A DNA stretch of 64,000 nt, taken from NCBI GenBank assembly GCA_004352715.1, contig SCFE01000060.1, forward strand, positions 1,866,807 to 1,930,806. The letters are read 5' to 3'. The notes beneath the pieces are model-generated. The model made no database searches. It saw only the letters and a program-made list of their open reading frames with translations, and was not told the DNA's origin. Shown here piece after piece: positions 22,416 through 33,709 of the stretch. Every line of letters starts with the position of its first letter. Position 1 is the stretch's first letter. The position numbers were made by a program, and so were the translations under genes. This DNA is from Hofstenia miamia (lineage: Eukaryota > Xenacoelomorpha > Acoela).

Positions 22416-25405
22416 TGAGGAAACGTTACAATTAGAAAATAATTTTGCTATCCCAAAAATATTTAGAGAATCCCATTTATTGATTATAGTGAACTATAAG
22501 TTCATGTAGCTAATAATTTCGCTGTGTTTCCTCAAGATTGTTTGCCTTTTATGTTATAGCCAATGTATTATTAGTCGAAATTTGTTAGTCATTCATAATT
22601 TCAATATTTTAAAATGATGATAAACTGCATCTAGAATACATGTGATAATAGCAAATTAATAACCTGATTTCTAATATTTCGCAAAGTAAATGCCAAATTG
22701 CAAGCTGAAATTCACAAGAAACAATTTTTATGTAATATGAAATTGTAGTGATATCACAAGCAATTAACTAGGTTGCAGAACAATTTTGAAACATTCAGAA
22801 ACAAATGTTAAAATAAAACAATTTTTTGTTTGTTTTCCAATACAACTCGCTTTGTTACGCGCAAACATTGAAAATGGAAACAAATTAAGTTAGTATTTGT
22901 TTGCAATCTGCTATTACAAATTGGAAACAACTTCATCTATAGTATTTGTGTTTTCTATCAAATAAAGCTGCTTACTAAAGTTTTGTACAACGCAAATTGA
23001 TATTCTATCAAGGTGTTGTTTTTTATCAAAACAATCTAAAATAAATATTTATCCATAGAATTGTTGTGTATAACATAAATCATATAAAACTAGAATTTCC
23101 TTGAAACTCAATATAATTACTGTATATATAACAATAAATTTGTGGATTTTAATTACAGCGCAGCCATACTTTTAAGTTTGACATTTAGATTTGCTAAAAA
23201 TTCGTTTTCTACCATACAATTATAGTATTCCTAATATGGCACATAATGGTATGGTACCTACATTTGATAATATAAACAGTAAAAGTACTCTTAGTTATTT
23301 AGTATGTAAGTAAAATGTGTAACTTGCCCCCACACCCAACGAAAATTCGTACCGTTCCACTAATGGTATCACATCACTTTTGCCATTAATTGCTATTATA
23401 TATATAAAAAGTTACTTTAAAGAACTAATGTAAAAAAGTAGTAATTATTGGTGTCTTTTTGGTTACTAGAAATGTTGATTTTTTAAAAATTGCATTCAAA
23501 TATTATGATGTTATTCATAATAAACAAAATTATATTTCGACAATCAATTGCTTAAAGTACTTTAAAAACTGTATAAATTGTTACGCTTAGCTTAAATGTT
23601 TTTCTAAACTTCTTACTCTAATATCCAGCCTTTCTAGAAATCTGCTTCACTTCATTAAATGTAAAATCCTAAAGTCTTTTGCTAAATTATTGAAATTACC
23701 ATTTACTTTTTGGTTACTTCAAAGTAAATCTAATGGCGAAATGTGAGGCTTTAATCTTTTCTCAGAAGTAATACTCCTGTCAGTTTGTTAAGCTGGACGT
23801 CTTTTTCTTTTTGAATAATATCTTTTTTGATTTTGGTGGTGTCAGGAATGCCGGCAACTTTTTCTATCTCAAAGATATTCGCATTGATTTCACAGGTCAT
23901 TCAAAGTTGTAAATTTCTTGAAAAAAATAAAGATTAATTTTGTGTTAACTATTTACAAAAGAATTTATAGATTGTCCACTTTTATTGAAAGAATATTTAG
24001 TTTCGATTAAAAAAATTAATAATTTTTTCATTTTAAAACATCAAATGTTTTATTGAGAATTTTCAAAGAAAATTTGTAAAAGTTATAATTTCTTATCAAA
24101 ATACTATTTTTCAAGTTAAAGCAACACTAACAATTGCATTAAAAATTTTTTGTAATGAAAGATAAAAATCAAGTTTTGCTATAATTCAGAATCAATATCG
24201 TAGTTCTTGAGTGCTTGGTTCATAATGTTGCAAGAATTATATATTTATAATTGCTTGGCTAAGCTGGTTCTTAGATACTAGGTATTGTTAATTGGTAATG
24301 CTATGTTATTTCGTAGTTAATTAATAATTGAAATTAAATTATTCTGTATATGTGACAAATATTTAAAAAAATTGTTTTCGCAGATTTCTTACCTTTTTGC
24401 CAAGTTAAGGTGTCTGCAAGACGGACAAAAACAGCAAGCTGAATCAACTTCTTTTACATGATTCACTACTCCCTCTTTTGCTAGTAAAGGCCTGACTGTC
24501 ATCCTTATTAAGCTACTACTGTTAAGTTACACCTAAGTGAGGGTACTTATGAAAAGTAAAAAGAATAAAAACTAAACTGTAAATTTGGTTTATCTCAATA
24601 TTTGTGATTAAAGACCTTGTGAATGTTAACATTCAGTGTATATTTTCTGATTTTAAACATATCTCACTTGTTTTTAGGGGTATCATTTATTTCTGCAATC
24701 TTTTTGTTGCCCACAAAGACTGTTAGAAAAAGAAACATATCAACAGAAAACTCTCAAGCCTATAATACCGTATCACCCTTCATTCTTTTTAAGCGTAAGA
24801 AAATCTTAGTGCAAATTTATTGCCAAATAGTTGCCAACAATGTATGGGGATTTTTTGATGCTACTCTTGCAATGATTTTGTTCACTGACTTTGGATTAAA
24901 TCAAATTGACATAGGCTATGCTTTCAGTTTGGGAACACTGCTTACCTTGATAAGTTCAACATCTTCTATTTATATAAATAGCAAAGGTCTTCATAAATTT
25001 ATTTTCATTGTTTCTATTCTAATTCATGCTTTGGCAGTCGCAGTTCTATCACTTTCTGTTTACATTAACAACTTATTTGGAGTGGTTTTTGCATATGCTT
25101 TACATTCATGTGCTAAGTCAATGACACTTGGAGCAAGTACTTTGTACATGAAGGACTTGATAGAAAATGAATTTGAAGATGCTCTGGTAATAAATTCAAT
25201 AGCCTACGCAGCTCCAGCCTCCAACATACTTTCGCTGACGGGCAGATCCTTGGGTCTATTTTGCTTTGGTGGATTGCTTTTCGATCACATGGGCTATTTG
25301 GTTTCCGTTAATGTTGTGTTAATTTTGATTACAATTGGTGCCCTAGCAGAATTTTATATGGTTTTTAGAGCTAATAAGATTGGTTCAAGTGCTTTACCAG
25401 ACTAA
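10892..25405 (+). CDS. SLC18B1-like major facilitator transporter (4 exons, 428 aa)
   Basis: Four exons at 10892-10901, 13994-14106, 15542-15977 and 24678-25405 join without a stop to 1287 nt (428 codons plus TAA); all junctions are GT/AG and phases match (1, 0, 1). The product shows a short cytosolic N-terminus, a first helix ending in the IIAPIFP segment usual after MFS helix 1, an RIFSGLVVGFNY helix, GVSIAPFFSTLLYNSLGY (MFS motif C-like region), a central loop with KTVRKRN, and six further helices. Length and pattern suit SLC18B1 (about 456 aa), a vesicular polyamine transporter in mammals. Substrate here is inferred only. An in-frame stop lies just before the start ATG. Introns are 3.1, 1.4 and 8.7 kb, the last filled with transposon remains. 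Confidence 0.8.
11340..11665. repeat. 325-bp block, copy 1, adjoining a single N
   Basis: Starts immediately after the N at 11339 and reads the same as 13236-13562 wherever I compared them (for example ACATGCAAACTGGTTGAGAC). Both copies end in a TA repeat. Probably a scaffolding artefact. Confidence 0.85.
13236..13562. repeat. 325-bp block, copy 2
   Basis: Partner of 11340-11665, embedded in continuous sequence and so probably the correctly placed copy. Confidence 0.85.
13994..14106 (+). CDS. Transporter exon 2 (first membrane helix)
   Basis: Acceptor TATGATTTAG, donor CAG/GTAAGG. 113 nt in the frame that leaves phase 1 in and phase 0 out. Encodes a hydrophobic helix (TFMFWYIVVTINIIF) followed by GMQDSIIAPIFPIQ. 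It is too short to appear as a long open frame, but it links both flanking exons in frame. Confidence 0.75.
14370..14665. repeat. Paired GGGTCGGGTTTGGGT motifs in intron 2
   Basis: TTGGGTCGGGTTTGGGTA at about 14405 and GAGTCGGGTTTGGGTAGC at about 14612, about 205 bp apart. GC-rich iterated ends of this sort are common in decayed hAT elements. The rest of the intron (14107-15541) is AT-rich, with a TA repeat at 15449-15513. Confidence 0.4.
15449..15513. repeat. TA microsatellite next to exon 3
   Basis: Long TA run with CATA/GTAT interruptions, ending about 28 bases before the exon 3 acceptor. Confidence 0.9.
15542..15977 (+). CDS. Transporter exon 3 (helices 2-5)
   Basis: Acceptor AAATTTTAG right after a long TA repeat; donor GGAG/GTTAGT. 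Encodes SETFIGLTMAANDIGDL, then hydrophobic segments and the RIFSGLVVG helix, ending in MILIGG. 436 nt, entering phase 0 and leaving phase 1. Confidence 0.85.
16230..17880 (+). pseudogene. R1/I-type LINE reverse transcriptase remnant
   Basis: Plus strand. 16260-16670 encodes a basic pre-RT region (WWSPKLERLRKEKKELYVKF). 17080-17310 carries FDFSTAFDNAPP (RT motif A, catalytic Asp) and GTPQGSILSPL (motif B). After a frameshift near 17305, 17340-17605 carries GYADDLTMMF, an intact YADD catalytic box, then WASNQVLTLNMDK. Frameshifts and stops between the pieces (16670-17040, 17310, 17608) make it non-functional. It lies in intron 3 of the transporter, same strand. Clade is judged from motif spacing only. 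Confidence 0.85.
17881..19119. other. Intron 3, no recognisable feature
   Basis: AT-rich non-coding sequence; probably 3' flank of the LINE and unique intron. No motif identified. Confidence 0.5.
19120..19490 (+). pseudogene. LINE endonuclease C-terminus and pre-RT fragment
   Basis: Plus strand. PPSDHHVSDHYFINF near 19150-19194 carries the SDHxxVxF-type box that ends AP-like LINE endonucleases. Farther on, after two shifts, RRKCREKLPYFHSSLTVHNL leads to LNKLYSWYAVYTGIRG, the usual basic segment between endonuclease and RT. It cannot be the 5' part of the LINE at 16230-17880 because it lies downstream of it on the same strand, so it is a separate insertion. It stops where an 86-bp repeat array begins. 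Confidence 0.7.
19498..19845 (+). repeat. Tandem array A, about 86-bp unit
   Basis: Four units starting GTAGAAAACATATATT at 19503, 19589, 19673 and 19761, each with CTTAGRAAAACATTYGA and a TTAGG step. Units alternate between two subtypes (GATATTTAGGTTC versus GAATTTAGGAT). Confidence 0.85.
19846..20120 (+). repeat. Unique tail of array A, shared with array B
   Basis: Contains ATTCAATTTACCGCAAT and GGTATTCAGTA, and a degraded match of the segment at 21590-21815 which follows array B. Array plus tail therefore behaves as one repeated element of unknown class. Confidence 0.6.
20669..20746. mobile_element. 78-bp palindromic element
   Basis: Perfect 14-bp inverted ends TTTTAGTCATTTAC (20669-20682) and GTAAATGACTAAAA (20733-20746). 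The same 14-mer occurs at 19484-19497 between the LINE fragment and array A. Too short to code; a minimal MITE or fold-back sequence. Confidence 0.6.
20850..21260 (+). repeat. Tandem array B, 75-90-bp units
   Basis: About five diverged units (starts near 20854, 20944, 21027, 21105, 21190) with the core TATTGCTTGGGGAAATKTT and GAATTTAGGATAG; clearly the same family as array A. Confidence 0.75.
21261..21589. other. AT-rich sequence between array B and its tail
   Basis: Nothing recognisable. Confidence 0.4.
21590..21815 (+). repeat. Unique tail of array B
   Basis: Aligns with 19846-20120 through ATTCAATTTACCGCAAT, GTGGTATTCA and a CTACAATAATTATTAGTAAA-type end. Confidence 0.6.
21860..22132 (-). 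mobile_element. Second copy of the GAGCCGAGCC MITE
   Basis: Inverted relative to the copy at 2140-2520: it shares TTTAATAAACATTT-type and CAGAGCACAATATTTTAAAA sequence and the terminal GGCTCGTTGACAAGTCTGG. Its end adjoins the gap at 22133. Confidence 0.75.
22133..22328. other. Assembly gap with duplicated edges
   Basis: The 30 bases before the gap (22103-22132, starting GAAATTACGGCTCG) are repeated exactly after it (22329-22358). This is the MITE terminus read twice, so the gap is probably spurious or holds a second MITE end. Confidence 0.9.
22381..22414. repeat. TA microsatellite
   Basis: Uninterrupted TA run after GAGC. Confidence 0.9.
22415..24677. other. Remainder of transporter intron 3
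   Basis: AT-rich; no gene, repeat structure or transposon coding motif recognised. Confidence 0.5.
24678..25405 (+). CDS. Transporter exon 4 (helices 6-12 and C-terminus)
   Basis: Acceptor CTTGTTTTTAG; the split Gly codon is completed by the first two bases. Encodes the end of helix 6, a basic central loop, then the second six-helix bundle, with GRSLGLFCFGGLLFDHMGY matching the second MFS half. Stop TAA at 25403-25405. Confidence 0.85.
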
Positions 25406-25642
25406 ATTCATTTTTTGTGGAAGCTAATTTATGAGAACATATGATTTTAAATTTCCTCTTAAGTTTGAGCTACTAAATGTTTAAAAAAATTGCAAAAAAG
25501 TACATATTTTATACGAGTTAAACACCGTGTGAAATATTTCGATTTCGTACTACAAAAAATCACATGTGTGCACGAGTATTACTAATGTTCTTTAATGAGT
25601 CGTTCAAACTTTCTTTGCTCGAACGTGGTGTGAAATATTATC

Positions 25643-25648
25643 AATAAA
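25643..25648 (+). terminator. Candidate polyA signal of the transporter gene
   Basis: AATAAA 238 bases beyond the stop codon; the first canonical hexamer seen downstream of it. Confidence 0.4.
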
Positions 25649-26814
25649 TATATACGCTGTTATATTATATTATTTAAAGCAAAACGATCGAAACCAATTA
25701 TGAAAATAGTAGTAAAATTTAGATTTTCAGAGGCAGTAAAAATGTACTTAAATTTGGTTTTTTTCAAGAACAACATTGATAGTTGCCACTGTGTGAGAAT
25801 GTATGTGAAATAGCAGACTCGTTTTCTTTGTTATTTATGGCTATTTTAGTAAATCAATAAGTTACTGTCATGCAATGTCTAGGATACGAGCACAAACATA
25901 CCATATGGCCTATTTTTGTGTTTTTGGCCTACTGACCGGACACGGATAACACTCTAGGCGATTATCGCGAAAACAGTGCAAATTCAATGTTAATAATCAG
26001 CTTTCGAAATAGATGCTGGTATTTATATAGAAATCATAATTTTTGTAAAATTTAAGAATATCAGCAACACTAGTTCCTCACAATCGCAAAACAATGTACA
26101 TTAAATAATGTTTTTACATAATTTTTTAATGAGTATTTTCATTTTTTAAAAAAGACTTGAACATGCCATGTAGGACTTATGTTCTCATACTTCTTTATTT
26201 TGCATTTCCAAAATCAAACTTTCAATGAACTAGGATTAAGATTTGAGTTTTTTCGTAAGTACTTATAGTTATTTGTTTATTTTTATTATTATATTCTATA
26301 TATATGAAATTGAATTACTATATTAAACTCATTTCTTTGTGCTTGTAAATGTAGTAAGCGGCGGATAGAAAAAATCTTTTAGGGGGGGCCAATGTAGAAT
26401 AAAATGGAAACGCATAATTGGGTGCTAGGAGAGCACAAAGTATTCAATTTTCAATTGTAAAATTGATCAGTTTTCACGGACTTCAAGGAATATATATATA
26501 TATATCTATATTAAAATCACATGTGTTCGCCTCCATCCAAAATGGTGAATAAGAATACATTTAAAATTTAAAAATAATTCTGAAAACAAATGTTCTTATA
26601 TTTATTGAAATATAATCTCAAGATTTATAGAAGACATTATAGAGTAATATCTGAATCAAATACATTTTACATATACCAGATCTTTGAAAAAAATGTTCCT
26701 ATTCACCCCATTTGGCGGTAATAAGGAATTTTCGTTTGTAATTTCTATTGTTAAATTTAAGTGAATTTTTTTATTTTAGAGTGAGACGCTTCAACCCCCC
26801 TACCCCCCCCCCCC
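25649..26814. other. Intergenic
   Basis: No supportable feature apart from a short TA run near 26491 and a C-rich run at 26794-26814 leading into the gap. Confidence 0.5.
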
Positions 26815-26949
26815 NNNNNNNNNNNNNNNNNNNNNNNNNNNNNNNNNNNNNNNNNNNNNNNNNNNNNNNNNNNNNNNNNNNNNNNNNNNNNNNNNNNNNN
26901 NNNNNNNNNNNNNNNNNNNNNNNNNNNNNNNNNNNNNNNNNNNNNNNNN
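26815..26949. other. Assembly gap inside a C homopolymer
   Basis: Ns bordered by a C run on the left and 19 Cs on the right, so the gap marks a poly-C/poly-G tract the reads did not cross. Confidence 0.9.
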
Positions 26950-26969
26950 CCCCCCCCCCCCCCCCCCCT

Positions 26970-27384
26970 GTGTCCTCCGTAAAGTAGTCTTCATTGTATG
27001 TAATTTACTAACAAGTTCAGTAATAGTGAAAATTCGATAATCGTGAAAATATGAAAATATTCTCGAATGCAAACTATTGAATATTCGGTAATAATGAAAG
27101 TTTTTCTCTATAGAAACCATTAAATTAATTTAATGTCAAATTTTTATCTAACAAACTTTCATTGTATCCTTGTACCTTGTATTGAAAACAAGAATTGATA
27201 TTCTGATTTTTGTAGTATACATGGGCATTATACAAATCATACGGATATGGTAACCAATTCTGTAAAAAATAATTGTACACACATTTTACATACATTGTAT
27301 GTAAAATTGGACAATTTTTTGTATTCGGTAATAGTGAAAGTTTTAATCATCACCATGCTATGTCACTAATTCTGAACTCCACTG
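26970..27384. mobile_element. Possible pogo/Tigger-like element end
   Basis: The right end, read on the minus strand from 27384, is CAGTGGAGTTCAGAATTAGT, the CAGTGGA start common to pogo-group termini. Internal TTCGGTAATARTGAAAGTTT occurs at about 27082 and 27325. The left end is not visible, being near the gap. Weak assignment. Confidence 0.35.
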
Positions 27385-28654
27385 TACATATACTCCCAAT
27401 TATATTGATAATCAAGTTTAATTGCTATTTGTAGAAATTTTACTTCTATTCCATAATTTTCTCATTTGAAAAAACAGATATAAATTTATTCTCAAGTAAT
27501 TGCTGTTCCAGTGTTAAAGAAATCAAAATCAGTAGTACTGCTGAGTATGTTTACATTATTTGATGTAGGCTTTGTTAAACTATTGTGCTCTGTTGCAAAA
27601 CGAGATAGGACAACGTCGTTTGAGTGGACTTTCCTGACAAGTTTTCTTTAAATAAATAAATAATGACATTAAGTACTGATAAATTGCAATCAATACAAAC
27701 TTAATTATTTAATGATAGATAAGTTAACAAAATAGTAAGTTTAAGGTAACACCTGTTAAATTAAATTTTAGATTATATACTGCAGAACTAAAAGATAGAA
27801 TATATTTAGCAAGCAACCGTTAAATCTTAAACAAGCATAAATACATAGGAGTAAACATGTACCCTAGGACTATGGCGAAATATATTTTTTGTTGAAGAAT
27901 TACTAGTTGTGAAGCCTCACATCCAGTGTCAATATTAAACAGATGATCTTAATAATTTTGGTGGTTATCATCTGCTCGTGACGCCACATTAATCTACCAT
28001 TTAATTGAAACCATAAACTGCTTGTTGTACCATCAACTCACGGACCTGTTTGTCCACATTTTCAGAAAACTTTTTTGAACCTATTAGGGAATTTGTAAAT
28101 CTTGGAATTTGTGTAAATTGGGCTTCTTTGATACATTTACAATTTGGAATAAAAAATACAGCAAGATTTTAACTTTTGTTCAATGAAAAATTACATTCCT
28201 GCAAAAACTTTCATGTTCTTCCCATACTTAGAGTATAGTTAATAAAATTTTTTGATCTGAAGCCCATGGCATTAGCAACTAGCCGCCATAATTTTTTTTC
28301 TGTCAATAGAGCACTCAAGTCCCATCCAGGCAGGCCATGCGTAAAGTCAGAAATGGTTGTGACGGGCGTATATTAAATATGAAAATAATAGAGGAGTTCT
28401 GCATCTAGTGATATGCTTTCAGATTTTAAATATTTTTAACATCTAGTTAGCTATGAGAGAGCAAAATATTTTTATAGAAACCATCACAAATTAGAGTTAT
28501 TTTCATTTACATACACATTGATTTTTTGGCAGTTTTAAAATTATTTAAAACCAAATTTAATTGGACTTTGTTTGACTATATGAAGCGTTCTTGAAGACGT
28601 GTTAGTTAGATTTTTATTGTCTTCCAGTTACAGAAGAACGGCTTTGGTATACAT
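27385..28654. other. Intergenic
   Basis: No coding or structural signal recognised. Confidence 0.5.
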
Positions 28655-29105
28655 CAGGGCCGTAAATGGGTCAAGATGTTTGGACCCAACCAATAATTCA
28701 ATTAATGAATTTTTAACTTTCCAACTAAGTTTTAATGTGTTTATCCTAACCCAATGCAGAGCGAAAATGTGATCCAACTACAGTTTCAATGCTCTACAGG
28801 TCATTGCTTTGCAACCAGTATACATGTATGTAAACACGTTTGAGAAGATATACGTACAGAAGGTATAAAAATAGACAAATGAAGCTGGAAAGTAATTGTT
28901 TTTATATTGAAATTTAAAAAAATGAACATAAGCAATATACAAGTCTCCTACAAATGTGCATGATAATGCCTTTCAATGAATTAATCACGACTCATATTGC
29001 TTTTAAGCATTGACCCAACCCATTTATATATAGATATTTTATATCTTTTTCTTGCTCGCCGCAAAAAATCAAAAATAAATGCGACCGAATCAATTTACAG
29101 CTCTG
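28655..29105. mobile_element. hAT-type MITE, 451 bp
   Basis: Ends CAGGGCCGTAAATGGGTCA (28655) and, inverted, CAGAGCTGTAAATTGATTCG (from 29105). Internal GGACCCAACC and TTGACCCAACCC motifs. Flanks GTATACAT and ATATATAT agree at 5 of 8 positions, a decayed 8-bp target duplication. No coding capacity. Confidence 0.6.
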
Positions 29106-30290
29106 ATATATATTTACATGAGCTACATGAGTATAGCAATTGTGGTTAGTGAAAATAGTTGCATAATTTTTGTTAAGAGCAGATACACATGATCTAAATT
29201 TTTTGGTGCAGCGTTAATCACATGATTGATTCCAATTTTGATATATAATCCGCCATGTATAATTGAATTACTTCAATTCTTAAGGTAATTTGTTTCAGCT
29301 TATTCAAATTTTTTCCAAAATCCATTCACTGAAATACAAAATCTATGCAGCTCTCTATGAAAAGTTGAAATATATTGGAATTTTGCGACGTTGCTATTTA
29401 TAAGGAGGACAATAATACATAGAGTTGGTAAACCCTGATACAAGACCAAATATTGTCACACATTTTTCTCTAAACCATACCCAATAGCATTAGCGTTATT
29501 CTCTAACTTGCAAGGTAATTCAATTTTTTTAATACCTGTTTAACTAAAAGCCGTTATTAAAGTTCACAAGCACTTGAAATATTCCGCTGTTCTGCAGACA
29601 TAGCAAGAAGAAGATAAATAGGTAATCAGAAAATGTCTGAATATCTACCAAATGACTTTATATTCGAATAATGGTATTTATGCAATGCAAAAACTCATTC
29701 ATTCAGAAATGGTATTTTTTATTTTTAGATGCAAGTTCCAAATAATTATTGCTCTTAAAATTAAATTAATAACGATTATTTACATGAATATGTTTCACAT
29801 AAAGTGTAAGCAACTGCTAAGAAATAAAATGTTTAGGCTCCATGTTTATCTAACTCCAATCATAATTACATTTACCAATTATTTACCTTAGAACTAAAAG
29901 TATTTTAATGAAAATGAATCACATTATTAATGTTTACATATATTAAAATATTTTGGCAAGTGTTGACTGTAAATGTATGATAGCCTTCACAGAAATGTGT
30001 ATACTTTAGCATTTCTGGTTATATTTGATGCAAAATTCAAAAATGACAATTTGTGACCTAGTACCACCAAATGGCATATGTAGCACTAACAGTGGCACAT
30101 ATTCATTTAATTGCCTACTCATTACTAAAATAGCATCCCAAATTGATTAACATTTTTAAAATGTCACCAATTTCTATCAAAGGCAACTATCAACATGTGT
30201 CACTTAATGTTTGTTTGCATGTGGAGCACATTTTGCAGTTCAGCATTCAATCAGTGTGTGAGTTGTGCTTTGCTTGTGTACTTTATATGT
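29106..30290. other. Intergenic
   Basis: No supportable gene; the 79-codon frame at 29652-29891 has no recognisable motif. Confidence 0.5.
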
Positions 30291-30512
30291 ATTGGGTGTA
30301 GTTGGGATTTTAATCAGTCAATGAGGTTGATGACTGCCATAATTATCTTTGAAAAGCAACTCTAATTGAAATTCAATCAGTTAATGAGTTCAGTAGCCAA
30401 TAGGATGCATTTAACAACGATTATTTATTTTCTACATAATACTTACTTAGTATGAATGGATGGTATTGAAAATACAGCTGTAATTTCTTGAATTATTAAC
30501 ATTTGCAACTGT

Positions 30513-30851
30513 GTGGTAGGTGCAGCATCAAATGAATCTCTATTAATTTCAAATAATAATTTAACTGCTGAAATTATGTTTGCTGATACAAATAAATCCT
30601 TATCTAAAATACAAAATTTTTGTAAAGAAACTGTGCCTCAATTTAATGAACGCGTTTTTAAAAGAAATTTCCGAATATCGCGAAAAGTTTTTGATATAAA
30701 TCATGATGATGACATTGAAAAATACATTAAAGAAGGCGATTCTGACTCACAAAATATTAGTGATGAAAATGCTGGTTTTCTAAATACGGGAGCCAATGCA
30801 GTGGAAAAACGAAAACTATTAATAAAAATCAATGAATTTAATTGTGTATGA
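30513..30851 (+). pseudogene. Harbinger-like transposase N-terminal fragment
   Basis: Open frame of 112 codons on the plus strand. The FNERVFKRNFRISRKVFDI segment (about residues 43-61) fits the 'FRMSrxtFexL' motif found near the N-terminus of Harbinger/HARBI1 transposases. It is followed by an acidic stretch and ends at 30849 without any of the DDE catalytic region, and downstream AT-rich sequence to 31200 contains no further match. A deleted copy. Assigned from a single motif plus element context. Confidence 0.5.
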
Positions 30852-31199
30852 GCATATAATGATTGGTTTCTAAACTTGAATAAGGGTTACATTGTATAAA
30901 ACCTTTGTAATATTTTTATTATCAATTAATTTGATTCTTATAAACTGCTAAACAATACTATTTCAGCTCTGCGTTTCAAAAACCCCATTTAGTTTTAATA
31001 AATATTCATTAAATAAATTGTGTGACAAAACAGATTTGCTAAGCAAAAAAGCTGCTAACAATCACAACAATGTGCAACATGTTGTAAGACTAAAAGCATT
31101 TCGAAAATAGTGCATCATAAACCATTTATCTGTGTATATTTTCATTATAAGAAATAAAGTATATTATTGATAAATCAAGAAATACTTAAAAACTACTTG

Positions 31200-31968
31200 A
31201 ATTCATATTTATTTGTTAGTAGATTTTTCTAACAAATCAATAAGTCTGTTTATGTTGCTTGTAATTTTCTCTATGCTAGAAGCCAAACGACTACTTGTTC
31301 CTAATGCCTTCTCTTGATTGGTAATGAGCTGATTGATTTTCTCATCACTTATTTGGCGAGAAGAACGCATCTAGTTTTAAGAGGTGGGCCTTTAATTTCA
31401 TTTTCATCATTATCCTAAATATAGTATTAATTTTCGTTATATTATTTAAATTATACCTTAATGGTACGAACAACTACAACATCCCCTCCCGATCCAATAA
31501 CATTGAGTTGCATTTGGACGATCTCCAACAGCATCATGCATTGCATGAAACAATGGCCGTTTCATTTTGACGAACTTTGCCAGTTTCATGCTTGGATTTA
31601 AGGTGCTGCTGCCTATAAATGTCGGTTAAACTTTTCAATTTGTTTTCACATTTGGCTGCTGCAAATACTCCCAAATTTTCTTCCTCCAAAATTTTCAAAA
31701 TCCTAGTCAACAAAAAATGCATTTTTGAATATTTCTTGGAAAGCATTCTCTCTTCCTCGATAATGTAGTGCTGAATTAATCGTGCAGTGGACTTGTCTGA
31801 CCACTTTGAATTAATTTCAATTGCTAAATTGCTCATACTTGGTAAAAAATATTTCTGCTGAGAAATTGGATACAAATGTAAAAAGTTCGGTTGTAACGAC
31901 TGGAAAAGCGCAGGTTGGAGATCTTGAGAGCTGCAATCAATGTTTGGTACTGGTAATTGGGAATCCAT
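31200..31968 (-). pseudogene. Myb/SANT-like DNA-binding protein of the Harbinger-like element
   Basis: Starts ATG at 31968. Residues about 53-130 contain KWSDKSTARLIQHYIIEEE and CENKLKSLTDIYRQQH, a trihelix Myb/SANT-like domain like that of the Harbinger accessory protein. The frame ends at 31534, but shifting by one near 31573 continues with FHAMHDAVGDRPNATQ, typical of such proteins. A possible 42-bp intron (donor GTATAA, acceptor ATATTTAG, 31415-31456 region) and further shifts lead to a coiled-coil-like C-terminus ending at about 31211. In Harbinger elements this protein helps bring the transposase to DNA and the nucleus. Confidence 0.6.
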
Positions 31969-32809
31969 TCTTGAACAACAGTAATAATCTAGAGTTTGTG
32001 AGTAGAATGTGAATTAGCTGATTAACAATGTTGTCAACTGCAATGACTGAGCCAAAGTTGCTAACTGTGTTATCAAGCAAGTTTACCTACTTGAGATTTC
32101 GTCAACTGTGTAAAAAAAACAATTACGAAGGTTGTTAGTTGCTTTATTCTGTGAAACTCGCTACTCAGCAGTTGAAAATCAATTACAAAGGTCGTTAACC
32201 TTAACAACTGACTGAAATACCAACTACACCCAATCAGACACTGGAAATAATTTATTGAAATATATTTTGAAACAAAAATAAATTATTTTTATTTTAAGAA
32301 CAAAAAATAAATAATTGCAATTATTATTATTTTTTTGGAATTATTTTCAAAATTACAGCACACAAGATAAGAACATTATTCAATGATTTTCAACAGTTAC
32401 TCAGCAGTTTCTGTATTGATAACCAAATCCAGCACTGAGGAATCCCAAAATCGCCTGTTAACCTTCAAGAACATGACGATTTCCAAATGCATGGGTGTCA
32501 TGTTTTTGCGATGTGGGCTCATGACTTGCTTAGCTGAACTGAACAGACGCTCGACCAGGTTGGAAGTTGGCGGCACCCAACTTAAATGACATGAAGCGGA
32601 GACTTTCTTTTTTTTCAAAGCAACTTCAGCAAAGTTAAGCGAGTTTGGCTGATCAGGAACAACAGAAATTTCATTTTCTCCAAAAACAGACGCCAGAATA
32701 TCGGTTTCATCTTGAGCCAAATTTTCACCTAATATAGAATTGCTGATAGCATTCTCCAGTAGTGGTGAATGAACGATAGTCGAGTTCTTTTCGAGATAAT
32801 TTCGGAATA

Positions 32810-33119
32810 NNNNNNNNNNNNNNNNNNNNNNNNNNNNNNNNNNNNNNNNNNNNNNNNNNNNNNNNNNNNNNNNNNNNNNNNNNNNNNNNNNNNNNNNNNN
32901 NNNNNNNNNNNNNNNNNNNNNNNNNNNNNNNNNNNNNNNNNNNNNNNNNNNNNNNNNNNNNNNNNNNNNNNNNNNNNNNNNNNNNNNNNNNNNNNNNNNN
33001 NNNNNNNNNNNNNNNNNNNNNNNNNNNNNNNNNNNNNNNNNNNNNNNNNNNNNNNNNNNNNNNNNNNNNNNNNNNNNNNNNNNNNNNNNNNNNNNNNNNN
33101 NNNNNNNNNNNNNNNNNNN
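32810..33119. other. Assembly gap in hAT transposase
   Basis: 310 Ns inside the transposase, between the RW segment and the dimerisation domain. Confidence 0.95.
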
Positions 33120-33709
33120 CGCCTAATCATTGCAAACGTTGAAGACCACCTTGTAGCATTTCGAAGAACGGGACGAAGAAATGTCTTATGTCGGAGCTTT
33201 GCTGCTTCTTTTAGAGTACTGATGGCCTTCATGAGTCTAGCTACTTTTTCGATTGTCGGCTCGTGTTTTTCTAATTGGCTTTTTACAGCCAAGTTGAGAC
33301 GATGACTAGCACACCCAATAAACGGTGCACCAATTTTGTCTGCAATAGCCTTGTTGAGGTTTTCGTTGTCACCTGTCACGAATTGAATATTTTCGAGGAA
33401 CTTTCCAAACAAAGATAAAACAAATGTAATGAAATCTATGTGTGAATTTGCGTTCATGCATTCTTCTTCAATCAGGGGCGAAAGTGCGAGCAATACGACT
33501 TCCTGTTGGTGATCGTGAGGAAATACAGCGAAGACACCCAAGTAGTGTGACATATTGTGTGACCAACCGTCTATTATCAGTGCAAATTTGCAGTGTAAAT
33601 ATGCCTTGATTTTCTTTTCGACTTCTTTTGTAACTTCCTCCATGTAATACTGGACAGATTTACCAGATATATTGTCTAAGCTGGAGTACTGGCGTGCAGG
33701 GCCTTTCAA

